A stretch of 64,000 bases of DNA from DASSSY01 sp035708205 (GTDB taxonomy: Bacteria > Bacteroidota > Bacteroidia > Chitinophagales > Chitinophagaceae), in contig DASSSY010000002.1 of NCBI GenBank assembly GCA_035708205.1, positions 186,001-250,000 on the forward strand, written 5' to 3'. Below, piece after piece: positions 8,679-17,107 of the stretch. The notes beneath the pieces were generated by a model that did no database searches, was not told the origin of the DNA, and saw only the letters and a list, made by a program, of their open reading frames with translations. Numbering within the stretch: the stretch's first letter is position 1; each line of letters begins with the position of its first letter. The translations under genes were made by a program, and so were the position numbers.

Positions 8679-9713
8679 ATGTATGCATTGATCAAGTCTG
8701 TTTTCTTTCGCTTTGACCCTGAAAAAATCCATTATTGGGTCATGAGGCAATTGCGCCGGGGACGTAAAATCGGAGTCGTTCGTTATATTTTAAGGAAAAG
8801 ATATACCGTTACGGAAGATGTAAGATTAAGCCGGAACGTTTTGGGTCTGACGTTTAAAAATCCGGTTGGTTTGGCGGCGGGTTTTGATAAGGACGCGCGT
8901 TTTACGGATGATCTGGAAATGCTGGGTTTCGGATTTATTGAAATTGGTACCGTTACGCCTGTGGCGCAGCCGGGCAATCCGCGGCCGCGCTTGTTCCGAT
9001 TGCCTGAAGACAAGGCCCTGATTAACCGGATGGGATTTAACAATCACGGCGTTGATGCCGCGGCGCAAAGGCTGAAGGAAAGGCATGGCAAGCTGATCAT
9101 CGGTGGAAATATCGGCAAAAATAAAATGACACCTAATGAAAATGCCGTGGACGATTATGATAAATGTTTCCGCGCGCTTTATGAGGTGGTGGATTATTTC
9201 ACGGTCAATGTGAGCAGTCCCAACACCCCGGGTTTGCGGGAGTTGCAGGATAAAGAGCCATTGAAAAAGTTGCTGACCCGGCTACAAGATCTCAATATTG
9301 AACTGGGCAATCCCAAGCCTATTCTTTTGAAAATTGCGCCGGACTTAAGTTTAGAGCAATTGGATGAAATTGTGGATTTGGTTATGGAGATCAATTTAGA
9401 TGGCATGATCGCTTGCAACACCACCATCAGCCGCGATGATCTGCAAACAGGCAAAGACACTCTTGAGTCCATTGGCAATGGCGGCCTGAGCGGTCTGCCG
9501 GTTCAAAAACGTTCCACTGAAATTGTCAGGCATATACATCAGCGCGCGAAAGGTAAATTTCCCGTTATTGCTTCGGGCGGGATTTTCACGGCAGGAGACG
9601 CCAGGGAAAAACTAGCAGCCGGCGCCGCATTGGTGCAGGTTTATACCGGGTTTATCTATGAGGGGCCGGATATTGTCAAAAATATCTGCACGGGGCTTCT
9701 GGATGCGCAGTAA
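8679..9713 (+). CDS. pyrD: Dihydroorotate dehydrogenase (quinone), class 2
   Basis: A 344-residue protein of the expected length for class 2 PyrD, which oxidises dihydroorotate to orotate at the inner membrane with quinone as acceptor (pyrimidine synthesis step 4). Conserved FMN and substrate motifs are visible: NPVGLAAGFDKDAR, EIGTVTP, NRMGFNNHG, VNVSSPNTPGLR (catalytic Ser region), LLKIAPDLS, NTTISR and IASGGIFTAGDA. The N-terminal amphipathic helix (MYALIKSVFFRFDPEKIHYW) is the quinone-binding membrane anchor of class 2 enzymes. It ends 5 bp before the convergent OstA-like gene. Confidence 0.96.
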   Translation: MYALIKSVFFRFDPEKIHYWVMRQLRRGRKIGVVRYILRKRYTVTEDVRLSRNVLGLTFKNPVGLAAGFDKDARFTDDLEMLGFGFIEIGTVTPVAQPGNPRPRLFRLPEDKALINRMGFNNHGVDAAAQRLKERHGKLIIGGNIGKNKMTPNENAVDDYDKCFRALYEVVDYFTVNVSSPNTPGLRELQDKEPLKKLLTRLQDLNIELGNPKPILLKIAPDLSLEQLDEIVDLVMEINLDGMIACNTTISRDDLQTGKDTLESIGNGGLSGLPVQKRSTEIVRHIHQRAKGKFPVIASGGIFTAGDAREKLAAGAALVQVYTGFIYEGPDIVKNICTGLLDAQ

Positions 9714-9718
9714 GATTA

Positions 9719-11698
9719 TTATTGCCATTCCGGCTTCCGGGGCCGGGAAACGCCGTTCAGGAAAGTGGCCAGGTTTTTCGGACGTAAGGCTTCCTGCCAT
9801 TTAAAACGGCTTAAGCGCATGGCCTGAGGCTGAACGTCTTTCATAGGGGTCATGTCCTGTGATACATTTTGGCGGTAATATATCTTGCTGACCTTATTAC
9901 CCGTGCTGTCAAAAAGGATATCGATCTCCCGGCTGCCGGCTTTGCTGCAGCCAACATATTCGTTGTCATCGTTGGTCACATAATAGATGCTTTCGGCATG
10001 CGGCGAAGCGGTTAATCGCCTGAGCCGGTTGTTTTCGAAGAATCCATGGATGACATCGCCCTGAATCTGATTATACATATCGGCCTGCGCGGGCCCTGAA
10101 CGATTGATCAGTATGCCCTCTTCCGGAACGATCAGTTCCCGTAGCCGGTTACTGTCTAATTTCAAATAGATCATTTTCCCGGAAACCTGGCTATTGTTTG
10201 GCCATAGGTAGGGTTCCCGGTACATCCTTAACAAGGAGTCGGCCTGGTTGTAGTAAATGCTGTCGCAGCGTCCCTGGAGCGAATCGGAAAACAATTGAAC
10301 ATGATAATAGCCGGTAAAGTACCGGGGCTTTGAGCCGTCTTCCCGTTCAGGCTGGTTCTGATAGCCGGCCTGCAGGCTGTCAAAATGTTCCTGGTGACTT
10401 AAAGGCAGTAAGGTCGTATCGTTCCCAGTTAAGTGGTCTGGCGATTTTTCGGGTTGCCCGATGGCGTCCTTTATTGCCGCTTCTTGAGTAGCTGCTGCCA
10501 GGGTATCTGTTGGCTTATGAGGTATCGACGTCGTGATATCAGCATTGGGACCTTCATTATGAGCAATGGCCGTACTGTCGGTATCGGTGGCTGCGGCCAT
10601 TTGCTGCAGCTCACTGGCCGTTTGTTGAAGGCTTTTGTTGGCCTTTTCCCGCTTGTATCTTATCAGGACAGAATCCGCTACCGGCGCGGAATAGAAAGTG
10701 TCGGCCTTAAGAAAAAGACTGTCTTGGTTATGAATGGTGCGCAAAAGCGGTTGCCGGTAGGCCAGGAGCGTTCCGGACCGTTCATTGAACCTGGCCTGCC
10801 CGGAAAACAAGGTAAGACCCTGCGCGGTATCCATAGCGATTACTGAACCTTTGGCGATAGCCAAACCTGCGGCATGATCATAATCTAAGGTGTCGGCTTC
10901 AATAAATTGGTTGCCGTTCCAGATAGCTGCCCTGCTGGTAAAATGAGCAGTGCTGTCCAGGGTGTTGTAGTAGCCGGATCTTGTTTTTAAAATGGATTTT
11001 TGGTTGGTGACGGTTGCGGTATCATAAAAAGTGACGATCTTACTTTGAGTATTATAACCCAAATCATTCGACTGAACGGCATATTGCGGGTCGCTGACCA
11101 CGACGTTTCTTCTGAACCGGGCTTGTTTCGTCCGTAAATTATAGGTACCGGCGTCACTGGTCACGATGGTCTGGCCGCTTTGTAAGGTTCCGCCGCGATT
11201 ATAAAACCCGGTTTTTGTTCCCAACTGGTAGTGGATTTCCTTTGACCACAGCGTATTGCCTTTGCCGTCATCAAGCTCTACGTCGCTGTTTTGGCTGCGC
11301 ATATAAACCTGCCGGTTCTGGCTGGTATAGCGCATATATTCCGCAAAGGCCCTGGTGCCGTCGGCCTGATAAACGGCCACATCCCCGAAAGCTTCGACGC
11401 TGTTGGTGTTGACATAAAAAAAAGCGCTATCACAATACATGGTGTCTGAACCATAGCGTAATTTGACATTGTTCATCAATTTCTGGACCTGGCGGCCGTC
11501 AGCCTGGATAAACTCGCCGTAATCGTTATTCAGCACATGGATCAGGGCTTTCCCGGTATCCGGAAGGTTGCCGGGCTTTGTGGCCTGGGCAGAAGCTGCC
11601 ATGCTCCAAAGCATGAAAAGGCATAAGAAAGCCGCCGCCGTTTTTGCGGTAGTGGCTAACGGTTGAAAAGCAGCGCCGACCTTCTTAAAAAATACCAT
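9719..11698 (-). CDS. OstA/LptA-like lipopolysaccharide transport protein
   Basis: The protein has 659 residues. The start at 11698 yields a signal-like N-terminus (TAAAFLCLFMLWSMAASAQ) and places the gene 13 bp after the upstream PLP-enzyme stop; a longer reading would overlap that gene. The body carries repeated OstA/LptA beta-strand units describing alternating acidic strands (ADGRQVQKLMNNVKLRYGSDTMYCDSA, EAFGDVAVYQADGTRAFAE, ARFRRNVVVSDPQYAV). LptA-type proteins form the periplasmic bridge carrying LPS to the outer membrane. Bacteroidota OstA-like proteins are longer than E. coli LptA, as here. A low-complexity Thr/Ala/Asp-rich insert sits near residues 360-440. Confidence 0.85.
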   Translation of the reverse strand: MVFFKKVGAAFQPLATTAKTAAAFLCLFMLWSMAASAQATKPGNLPDTGKALIHVLNNDYGEFIQADGRQVQKLMNNVKLRYGSDTMYCDSAFFYVNTNSVEAFGDVAVYQADGTRAFAEYMRYTSQNRQVYMRSQNSDVELDDGKGNTLWSKEIHYQLGTKTGFYNRGGTLQSGQTIVTSDAGTYNLRTKQARFRRNVVVSDPQYAVQSNDLGYNTQSKIVTFYDTATVTNQKSILKTRSGYYNTLDSTAHFTSRAAIWNGNQFIEADTLDYDHAAGLAIAKGSVIAMDTAQGLTLFSGQARFNERSGTLLAYRQPLLRTIHNQDSLFLKADTFYSAPVADSVLIRYKREKANKSLQQTASELQQMAAATDTDSTAIAHNEGPNADITTSIPHKPTDTLAAATQEAAIKDAIGQPEKSPDHLTGNDTTLLPLSHQEHFDSLQAGYQNQPEREDGSKPRYFTGYYHVQLFSDSLQGRCDSIYYNQADSLLRMYREPYLWPNNSQVSGKMIYLKLDSNRLRELIVPEEGILINRSGPAQADMYNQIQGDVIHGFFENNRLRRLTASPHAESIYYVTNDDNEYVGCSKAGSREIDILFDSTGNKVSKIYYRQNVSQDMTPMKDVQPQAMRLSRFKWQEALRPKNLATFLNGVSRPRKPEWQ

Positions 11699-11711
11699 GG
11701 TCCCGGTTGTG

Positions 11712-12866
11712 TCAGCCAATGGCTTGTTTGAGATCTTCAATAAGGTCCTCAGCGTCCTCGATGCCGACACTCAGGCGGATGAGCGAATCCGATAAGCCGC
11801 TTTTGCGGCGTTCTTCGGCAGGAATGGCCGCATGGGTCATGGAAGCCGGATGTCCAATCAGCGATTCCACGCCGCCTAAAGATTCCGCAAGAGCGAATAA
11901 TCTTGTATTTTTCAATAATTCAACAGCCGCCGCAACGGTATCCGCCTTTAAGGTAAAGGACATCATGCCGCCAAAGCCGCGCATTTGCTTTTTGGCGACA
12001 TCGTGGTTGGGATGCTCTTCAAATCCCGGCCAGTAAACCTTACTGATTTTAGGATGGTTTTTGAGGAAACGGGCGACCTTTTCGCCGTTTTCACAATGCC
12101 GCTGCATACGTACATGTAAGGTTTTGATGCCCCGCAATACTAACCAGCTGTCATGAGGGCCGGAAACAGCTCCGCAGCTGTTCTGGATAAAATGCAGCTT
12201 TTCGCTCATCTGCTCTTCTTTGACGATCACCGCGCCCAAAACCACATCGCTATGACCGCCTAAATATTTTGTAGCGGAATGCACCACAATATCGGCGCCC
12301 AGATCTAAAGGATTTTGCAGGTAGGGTGAGGCAAAAGTGTTATCGACAACACTCAGAATACTGTGTTTCCGGGCGATGGCGCTGATGGCTTCAATGTCAA
12401 TAATATTTAATAAGGGATTGGTGGGCGTTTCCATCCAGATCATTCTGGTTTGGGCATTGATATGCCGTTCAACGTCCTGAGCGTTGGCCATGGAAATGAA
12501 ATGGAATTTAATACCATAGTCCGCTAATACTTTGGTAAATAACCGGTAAGTGCCGCCATAAAGGTCATTGGTCACAACAGCTTCGTCGCCGGGTTTCAAT
12601 AAGCGTAAAACAGCATCTATGGCGGCCATCCCACTGCCGAAACATAAGCCGTGTGTGCCGTTTTCAATGCTGGCCAAAGCGGCTTCCAGCGCCGCCCTTG
12701 TAGGGTTCTGGGTTCTGGAATATTCATAGCCCTTATGCACGCCCGGAGCGGACTGGACATAAGTGGAGGTCTGATAAATGGGGGTCATGATAGCGCCGGT
12801 GGCGCTATCCGGTTCAGCGCCGGCATGGATACATTTGGTGCCGGTCTTAAGATGAGTATGGTTCAT
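11712..12866 (-). CDS. Cystathionine gamma-synthase-type PLP-dependent transsulfuration enzyme
   Basis: The protein has 384 residues from MNHTHLKTGTKCIHAG; the 34 codons of in-frame extension upstream run through the terminator region and are not family-like. This is the Cys/Met metabolism PLP family: the PLP lysine is K200 in SATKYLGGHSD, with TPIYQTSTY, YSRTQNPTR, SGMAAI, ETPTNPLL, DNTFASPY and SLGGVESLIGHPA all present. Members act as cystathionine gamma-synthase (MetB), gamma-lyase or beta-lyase, and I cannot separate these from sequence alone. Neighbouring genes (ostA, accD) give no pathway hint. Confidence 0.9.
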   Translation of the reverse strand: MNHTHLKTGTKCIHAGAEPDSATGAIMTPIYQTSTYVQSAPGVHKGYEYSRTQNPTRAALEAALASIENGTHGLCFGSGMAAIDAVLRLLKPGDEAVVTNDLYGGTYRLFTKVLADYGIKFHFISMANAQDVERHINAQTRMIWMETPTNPLLNIIDIEAISAIARKHSILSVVDNTFASPYLQNPLDLGADIVVHSATKYLGGHSDVVLGAVIVKEEQMSEKLHFIQNSCGAVSGPHDSWLVLRGIKTLHVRMQRHCENGEKVARFLKNHPKISKVYWPGFEEHPNHDVAKKQMRGFGGMMSFTLKADTVAAAVELLKNTRLFALAESLGGVESLIGHPASMTHAAIPAEERRKSGLSDSLIRLSVGIEDAEDLIEDLKQAIG

Positions 12867-12922
12867 GTTGAAATTGATATTGTTGTCCTGAGCAGCAAAG
12901 GTATTGAAATATGTGTATGGCC

Positions 12923-12954
12923 AAAAAAGGAAGCCAGCATGTTGGCTTCCTTTT
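12923..12954 (-). terminator. Rho-independent terminator downstream of accD
   Basis: GGAAGCCA (12929-12936) pairs with TGGCTTCC (12943-12950); flanking A and T runs extend the stem to 12 bp. Read on the minus strand the hairpin ends in TTTTTT, 15 bp past the accD stop. It separates accD from the PLP-enzyme gene. Confidence 0.85.
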
Positions 12955-12969
12955 CCTTGAGGTAACATA

Positions 12970-13821
12970 TTATTTCATAAACCAGGCCAGTACCTCACTG
13001 AGCTTATTCTTCAAATCCTTCCGGTTGACAATGAAGTCCAGAAAACCGTGTTCCAGTAAAAATTCACTGCGCTGAAAGCCATTGGGCAGATCTTTTTTAA
13101 TGGTTTCTTTGATGACACGGGGACCGGCAAAACCGATCAGGGCCTTGGGCTCCGCAATATTAATGTCGCCCAACATGGCATAAGATGCCGTTACCCCACC
13201 GGTGGTCGGGTCGGTCATAAAAGAAATGTAGGGCAGCTTAGCTTTGGCGAGCAAAGTTAGCTTCGCGGATGTTTTGGCCATTTGCATAAGCGAAAAGGCG
13301 CTTTCCATCATGCGGGCGCCGCCGGATTTAGAGATCAGCAGGAAAGGCCGTTTATGGGCAATGGCATAATCAATGGCCCGGGAGATCTTTTCACCGACCA
13401 CCGATCCCATGGAACCTCCGATAAAATTAAAATTCATACAGGCTATCACTATGGGTTGCCCTTTAAGCAAACCATCACCAACACTCATGGCGTCGTTGAG
13501 CCCGGTCGATTTTTGCGCTTTTTCAAGACGTTTGGTATAAGGCTGGATATCTACAAAGCCCAGCTTGTCCACCGGCCGGATGTTCTCGAACAAAGACTTG
13601 AATTGCCCTTCGTCAAAAAGGATATCGAAATATTCTTTGGCATTGATCCGGTTGTGATACCCGCATTCGGGACAGATATAGAGGTTTTTGGCCAAATCGT
13701 CTAAGGTAATGGTACTGCGGCATTCGGGGCATTTATGCCACAGGCCGTCTGGTACTTCTTTTTTTTCTCTTGTTTCAGTGGAAATACCTTGTTTGCTTCT
13801 TCTAAACCAAGTAGAGGACAT
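12970..13821 (-). CDS. accD: Acetyl-CoA carboxylase carboxyltransferase subunit beta
   Basis: A 283-residue protein, standard for AccD, which with AccA transfers CO2 from carboxybiotin to acetyl-CoA in fatty acid synthesis. The N-terminal four-cysteine zinc finger is intact (KCPEC near residue 30 and YICPECGYHNR near 50). The carboxyltransferase core shows VACMNFNFIGGSMGSVVGEK, SGGARMMESAFSLMQMAKTSA and DPTTGGVTASYAMLGD. The C-terminus ends LAWFMK. It is monocistronic, with its own terminator downstream. accA, accB and accC are not in this window. Confidence 0.96.
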   Translation of the reverse strand: MSSTWFRRSKQGISTETREKKEVPDGLWHKCPECRSTITLDDLAKNLYICPECGYHNRINAKEYFDILFDEGQFKSLFENIRPVDKLGFVDIQPYTKRLEKAQKSTGLNDAMSVGDGLLKGQPIVIACMNFNFIGGSMGSVVGEKISRAIDYAIAHKRPFLLISKSGGARMMESAFSLMQMAKTSAKLTLLAKAKLPYISFMTDPTTGGVTASYAMLGDINIAEPKALIGFAGPRVIKETIKKDLPNGFQRSEFLLEHGFLDFIVNRKDLKNKLSEVLAWFMK

Positions 13822-13973
13822 ATTTGATAATTTTCTTTAATTCAAAAAAATGGGCATCCATTTACTATTGCCCGGAATACCTTCAGTTCTCATTATTTAC
13901 CGGGATTTTTGAATGGTATGAACCGACAAAGATACAACCCTTTGGCTTATGGTCGGGGCGATAAAAATGATTT

Positions 13974-14002
13974 TTTGGTTCAAACAAATTTGATTATCTT
14001 TG
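13974..14002 (+). promoter_or_regulatory. Promoter of greA
   Basis: TTTG (13974-13977), a 17 nt spacer and TATCTTTG (13995-14002) match the Bacteroidota vegetative consensus, with spacing slightly shorter than the usual 19-21. The ATG of greA follows 77 nt later, giving a leader of about 70 nt. Confidence 0.6.
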
Positions 14003-14079
14003 TAAGACTTATGCACGCAATGCGAGCCGACGGCTTGTATTGTGTGTTTTCTTATATTTAAAACTAAAAGAACAGTATC

Positions 14080-14547
14080 ATGGTCAATTATGTGAGCAAA
14101 GACACACTGGAACAAATGAGAGCGGAGCTGAGCCAGCTAAAAACGGTGGGACGTGCGGAAATAGCAAAAGCCATTGCTGAAGCCCGCGAAAAAGGCGATT
14201 TAAAAGAAAATGCGGAATATGATGCCGCCAAAGAGGCGCAAGGGATGCACGAGGCCAAGATAGCCCAGCTGGAAAGCGCTATTATCAACGCCCGGGTGCT
14301 GGATACCAAAGACCTGGATTTGAGCAAGGTCTCTGTTTTGAGCCGGGTGAAGATTTATAATCTGAAAACCAAAAAAGCGGTGGAATACCAGTTAGTGTCT
14401 GAAAGTGAAGCGGATCTAAAGGCCGGTAAGATCTCGATTTCATCACCTATTGGAAAAGGACTTTTGGGTAAGAAAGTAGGAGAGATCGCCGAAGTTAACG
14501 TCCCGGCAGGCAAGATCGAGTTCCGCATCGAATCCATTAGCGCCTGA
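14080..14547 (+). CDS. greA: Transcription elongation factor GreA
   Basis: A 155-residue protein of normal GreA length. The N-terminal coiled coil (KDTLEQMRAELSQLKTVGRAEIAKAIAEAREKGDLKENAEYDAAKEAQ) carries the acidic tip DLKENAEYDAA, which coordinates Mg2+ in the RNA polymerase secondary channel to stimulate cleavage of backtracked RNA. The C-terminal FKBP-like domain includes YQLVSESEADLKAGKISISSPIGKGLLGKKVGE. It is followed 30 bp later by the HIT gene and is probably co-transcribed, since a terminator appears only after the HIT gene. Confidence 0.96.
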   Translation: MVNYVSKDTLEQMRAELSQLKTVGRAEIAKAIAEAREKGDLKENAEYDAAKEAQGMHEAKIAQLESAIINARVLDTKDLDLSKVSVLSRVKIYNLKTKKAVEYQLVSESEADLKAGKISISSPIGKGLLGKKVGEIAEVNVPAGKIEFRIESISA

Positions 14548-14577
14548 TCATTTCCCCGATTTTTAAAAGTAAATAAG

Positions 14578-14967
14578 ATGACAATATTTTCGAGAATTAT
14601 CGCCGGAGAGATCCCTTCCTATCCGATCGCGGAAAATGAGGAGTTTTTTGCCTTTTTAGACATTTTCCCATTAACCAGAGGGCATGTTCTGGTCGTTCCC
14701 AGGAAAGAGGTGGATAAATTTTATGATATGGATGACGAGCTGATGTCCAAATGGATGATCTTTGCCAAGCCTATTGCCCGGGCCATTGAAAAAGCCTTTC
14801 CCTGTAAGCGTACGGGAATGACGGTAATCGGGTTGGAAGTGCCGCATGCGCACATGCATTTGATGCCGATCAATAATGTGGATGATATGAACTTTCATAA
14901 ACCGAAGCTCGAATTGTCGGCAGAGGAGCTGAAAGAAGTGCAACAAAAGATCCTGGCCGCTTTGTAG
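14578..14967 (+). CDS. HIT family nucleotide hydrolase/transferase
   Basis: A 129-residue HIT-superfamily protein. The defining histidine triad is H90-A-H92-M-H94 in VPHAHMHLMP. The N-terminal part IFSRIIAGEIPSYPIAENEEFFAFLDIFPLTRGHVLVVPR is the usual HINT-like beta sheet. Such enzymes hydrolyse AMP-lysine, adenosine phosphoramidates or related mononucleotide conjugates. The greA-HIT pairing is common in Bacteroidota. The transcript ends at the terminator at 14997-15026. Confidence 0.93.
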   Translation: MTIFSRIIAGEIPSYPIAENEEFFAFLDIFPLTRGHVLVVPRKEVDKFYDMDDELMSKWMIFAKPIARAIEKAFPCKRTGMTVIGLEVPHAHMHLMPINNVDDMNFHKPKLELSAEELKEVQQKILAAL

Positions 14968-14996
14968 AATTGTTCCGGGAAAATTTTATAGTCGGG

Positions 14997-15026
14997 AATC
15001 CGGGGTATCTCTGCCCCGGATTTTTT
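14997..15026 (+). terminator. Rho-independent terminator after the greA-HIT pair
   Basis: AATCCGGGG (14997-15005) pairs with CCCCGGATT (15014-15022), has an 8 nt loop, and is followed by a run of T to 15026. Confidence 0.88.
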
Positions 15027-15121
15027 GTTCCCGGGTAGAGCCCAATGGGTTTGCGAAGTATATCGGAACGGTAGCAGAGGAGATATTATTGCTCCCTTGT
15101 ATGGCTTTAAGAAAGATACTG

Positions 15122-15141
15122 GTAAGTTGCCTGCAACTTAC
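15122..15141. repeat. Inverted repeat upstream of the Nramp gene
   Basis: GTAAGTTGC (15122-15130) is followed by 2 nt and its exact reverse complement GCAACTTAC (15133-15141). It lies 107 bp before the transporter ATG. There is no T-tract, so it is not an obvious terminator. It may be a binding site for a dimeric regulator. Confidence 0.5.
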
Positions 15142-15217
15142 GGCAGACTTGAAATACTAGGGTAGAAATGAATAAAATTATAAAATAGCTTTTAAGATTT
15201 TTCTTTGAAAATAATTG

Positions 15218-15247
15218 TTAGATTTGCCTAATAATATAATTAGCTAA
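15218..15247 (+). promoter_or_regulatory. Promoter and possible metalloregulator site of the Nramp gene
   Basis: TAGATTTG (15219-15226) matches TAnnTTTG. It is embedded in the dyad TTAG-N6-CTAA (15218-15231), and a second dyad TTAGCTAA (15240-15247) abuts the ATG. TTAG/CTAA half sites are reminiscent of DtxR/MntR-family operators, which would fit repression of a Mn/Fe importer. This is inference from the pattern only. Confidence 0.4.
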
Positions 15248-17107
15248 ATGAAACAACGATCTTCTATGGAAGCAAAGCATCGCCCGGCGGCCCAGGGAGC
15301 TTTAAGGATAAAGAAGTTATTAGCTTTTTTCGGACCGGCCTATTTAGTGAGTGTGGGCTATATGGATCCGGGCAATTGGGCTACGGATATTGCCGGGGGC
15401 AGCCGTTATGGCTATACGTTGATCTGGGTGTTGCTGATGAGCAATATCATTGCCATTTTACTGCAAAGCCTGAGCGCCCGGCTTGGGGTCGTGCGCCGGC
15501 GAGACCTGGCGCAGTGCAACCGGGAAACTTACCCGCCGGTCATCAATTTTTTCCTGTATCTTTTAGCTGAAATCGCCATTGCCGCCTGCGATCTGGCGGA
15601 AGTCCTGGGTATGGCTATCGGATTGCAGCTGTTGTTTGGTCTGCCATTAGTTTGGGGCGTGCTGATCAGCTTTCTGGATACTTTTTTGCTATTGTGGCTT
15701 CAGAAGCTGGGGATGCGTAAAACGGAGGCCTTTATCATCGGCATGATCGCTATTATTGGCGGCTGTTTTATGGTGGAATTGTTTTTTGCCCAACCTGATA
15801 TCGCTGAAATCGGCAGCGGGCTGATACCTTCCATTCCTGACGGCACGGCGCTTTATATTGCCATTGGCATTATCGGCGCCACGGTCATGCCGCACAATCT
15901 GTATCTGCATTCGGCGCTGGTGCAGACCCGGAAGATCAATCCCGGGTACGCTTCTGTAAAAAAGGCTTTAAAATATAATTTCTGGGATTCGGCCATTGCC
16001 CTGAACCTCGCCTTATTTGTCAACGCGGCCATTCTGATCCTGGCGGCCGCAGCCTTTCATAAAAACGGTTATACGGGCATTGCCGAGCTCGAAGACGCTC
16101 ATAAATTGCTGGCACCCCTGCTGGGTTCAAAATGGGCATCCATATTGTTTGCGGTTGCTTTGATTGCGTCGGGGCAAAGCTCAACGGTTACGGGAACGCT
16201 TGCCGGACAGGTCGTAATGGAAGGCTATTTAAAATTACGGATCAGCCCGGCTTTGCGACGGATGATCACGCGGCTGCTGGCAATTACTCCCGCATTAGTT
16301 GTTATTTTGATCAGCGGGGAAAGTGAAGTGGGTAATTTGCTGATCTTTAGCCAGGTGGTGCTCAGCATGCAATTGGCCTTTGCGATCATTCCCTTGATCC
16401 ATTTTGTGAGCGACCGGGAAAAAATGGGTGTATTTGCTCTTGGAAATGGCTTGAGATCAGCGTCTTGGCTGATCGCCGTGTTAATTGTCATTTTAAATTT
16501 TAAGCTGGTGTATGATGAAGCGAATGCCTGGATGACTGAAATCCCGCATTGGTGGGCCAGGGCGCTGATCATAGCCGGCATTTTGAGCATGTTATATCTT
16601 TTGGCCGTCACGGTACTTTATCCCTTGTCCGGTAAGGGTAAAAGGGTTTCAGGTGATTTGCATCATCCCATTAAGGCATTGCCGGAAATCAGTGTTCGGG
16701 ATTTTAAGAGCATTGCCCTGGCGGTGGATTTCTCGCCAACCGATCGGCTGGTGTTTCAATACGGGTTAAAGATGGCGGAGCAGGATTCCCGGTTTGTACT
16801 GATCCATATCACGGAAAGCGCTTCTCCACAATTAATGGGCGAAGCGTCAGAGGATTTTGAAACCCGTAAAGATAAAAAGAAGCTGAACCATTATTTACAG
16901 ATGCTTCAGGACAAAGGTTTTACCGGAGAGGCGGTTACCGGGTTCCGTAACAGGAATGCCGAAATTGTGCGGATATGCAATGACCGGAAGGTGGATTTGC
17001 TGGTCATGGGTAGTCATGGACACCGGGGCATCAAAGATTTTATTTTTGGCGAAACGGTCAACCAGGTCCGTCACCGGGTCAAAGCGCCGGTATTGATAGC
17101 TCAATAG
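15248..17107 (+). CDS. Nramp divalent metal transporter fused to a UspA domain
   Basis: The protein has 619 residues. Residues about 25-450 form the Nramp fold with the metal-site motif DPGNWATDIAGGS in the first transmembrane helix and the MPHNLYLHS motif in the sixth, as in MntH proton-coupled Mn2+/Fe2+ importers. A C-terminal cytoplasmic universal-stress-protein domain (about 480-619) starts ISVRDFKSIALAVDFSPTDRL. It ends with GSHGHRGIKDFIFGE, close to the nucleotide-binding G-x2-G-x9-G(S/T) pattern but with Glu at the last position, and VKAPVLIAQ. The fusion suggests that transport is tuned by nucleotide binding. I recall Nramp proteins of about this size in other Bacteroidota. The start could also be Met7 at 15266. 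Confidence 0.9.
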   Translation: MKQRSSMEAKHRPAAQGALRIKKLLAFFGPAYLVSVGYMDPGNWATDIAGGSRYGYTLIWVLLMSNIIAILLQSLSARLGVVRRRDLAQCNRETYPPVINFFLYLLAEIAIAACDLAEVLGMAIGLQLLFGLPLVWGVLISFLDTFLLLWLQKLGMRKTEAFIIGMIAIIGGCFMVELFFAQPDIAEIGSGLIPSIPDGTALYIAIGIIGATVMPHNLYLHSALVQTRKINPGYASVKKALKYNFWDSAIALNLALFVNAAILILAAAAFHKNGYTGIAELEDAHKLLAPLLGSKWASILFAVALIASGQSSTVTGTLAGQVVMEGYLKLRISPALRRMITRLLAITPALVVILISGESEVGNLLIFSQVVLSMQLAFAIIPLIHFVSDREKMGVFALGNGLRSASWLIAVLIVILNFKLVYDEANAWMTEIPHWWARALIIAGILSMLYLLAVTVLYPLSGKGKRVSGDLHHPIKALPEISVRDFKSIALAVDFSPTDRLVFQYGLKMAEQDSRFVLIHITESASPQLMGEASEDFETRKDKKKLNHYLQMLQDKGFTGEAVTGFRNRNAEIVRICNDRKVDLLVMGSHGHRGIKDFIFGETVNQVRHRVKAPVLIAQ

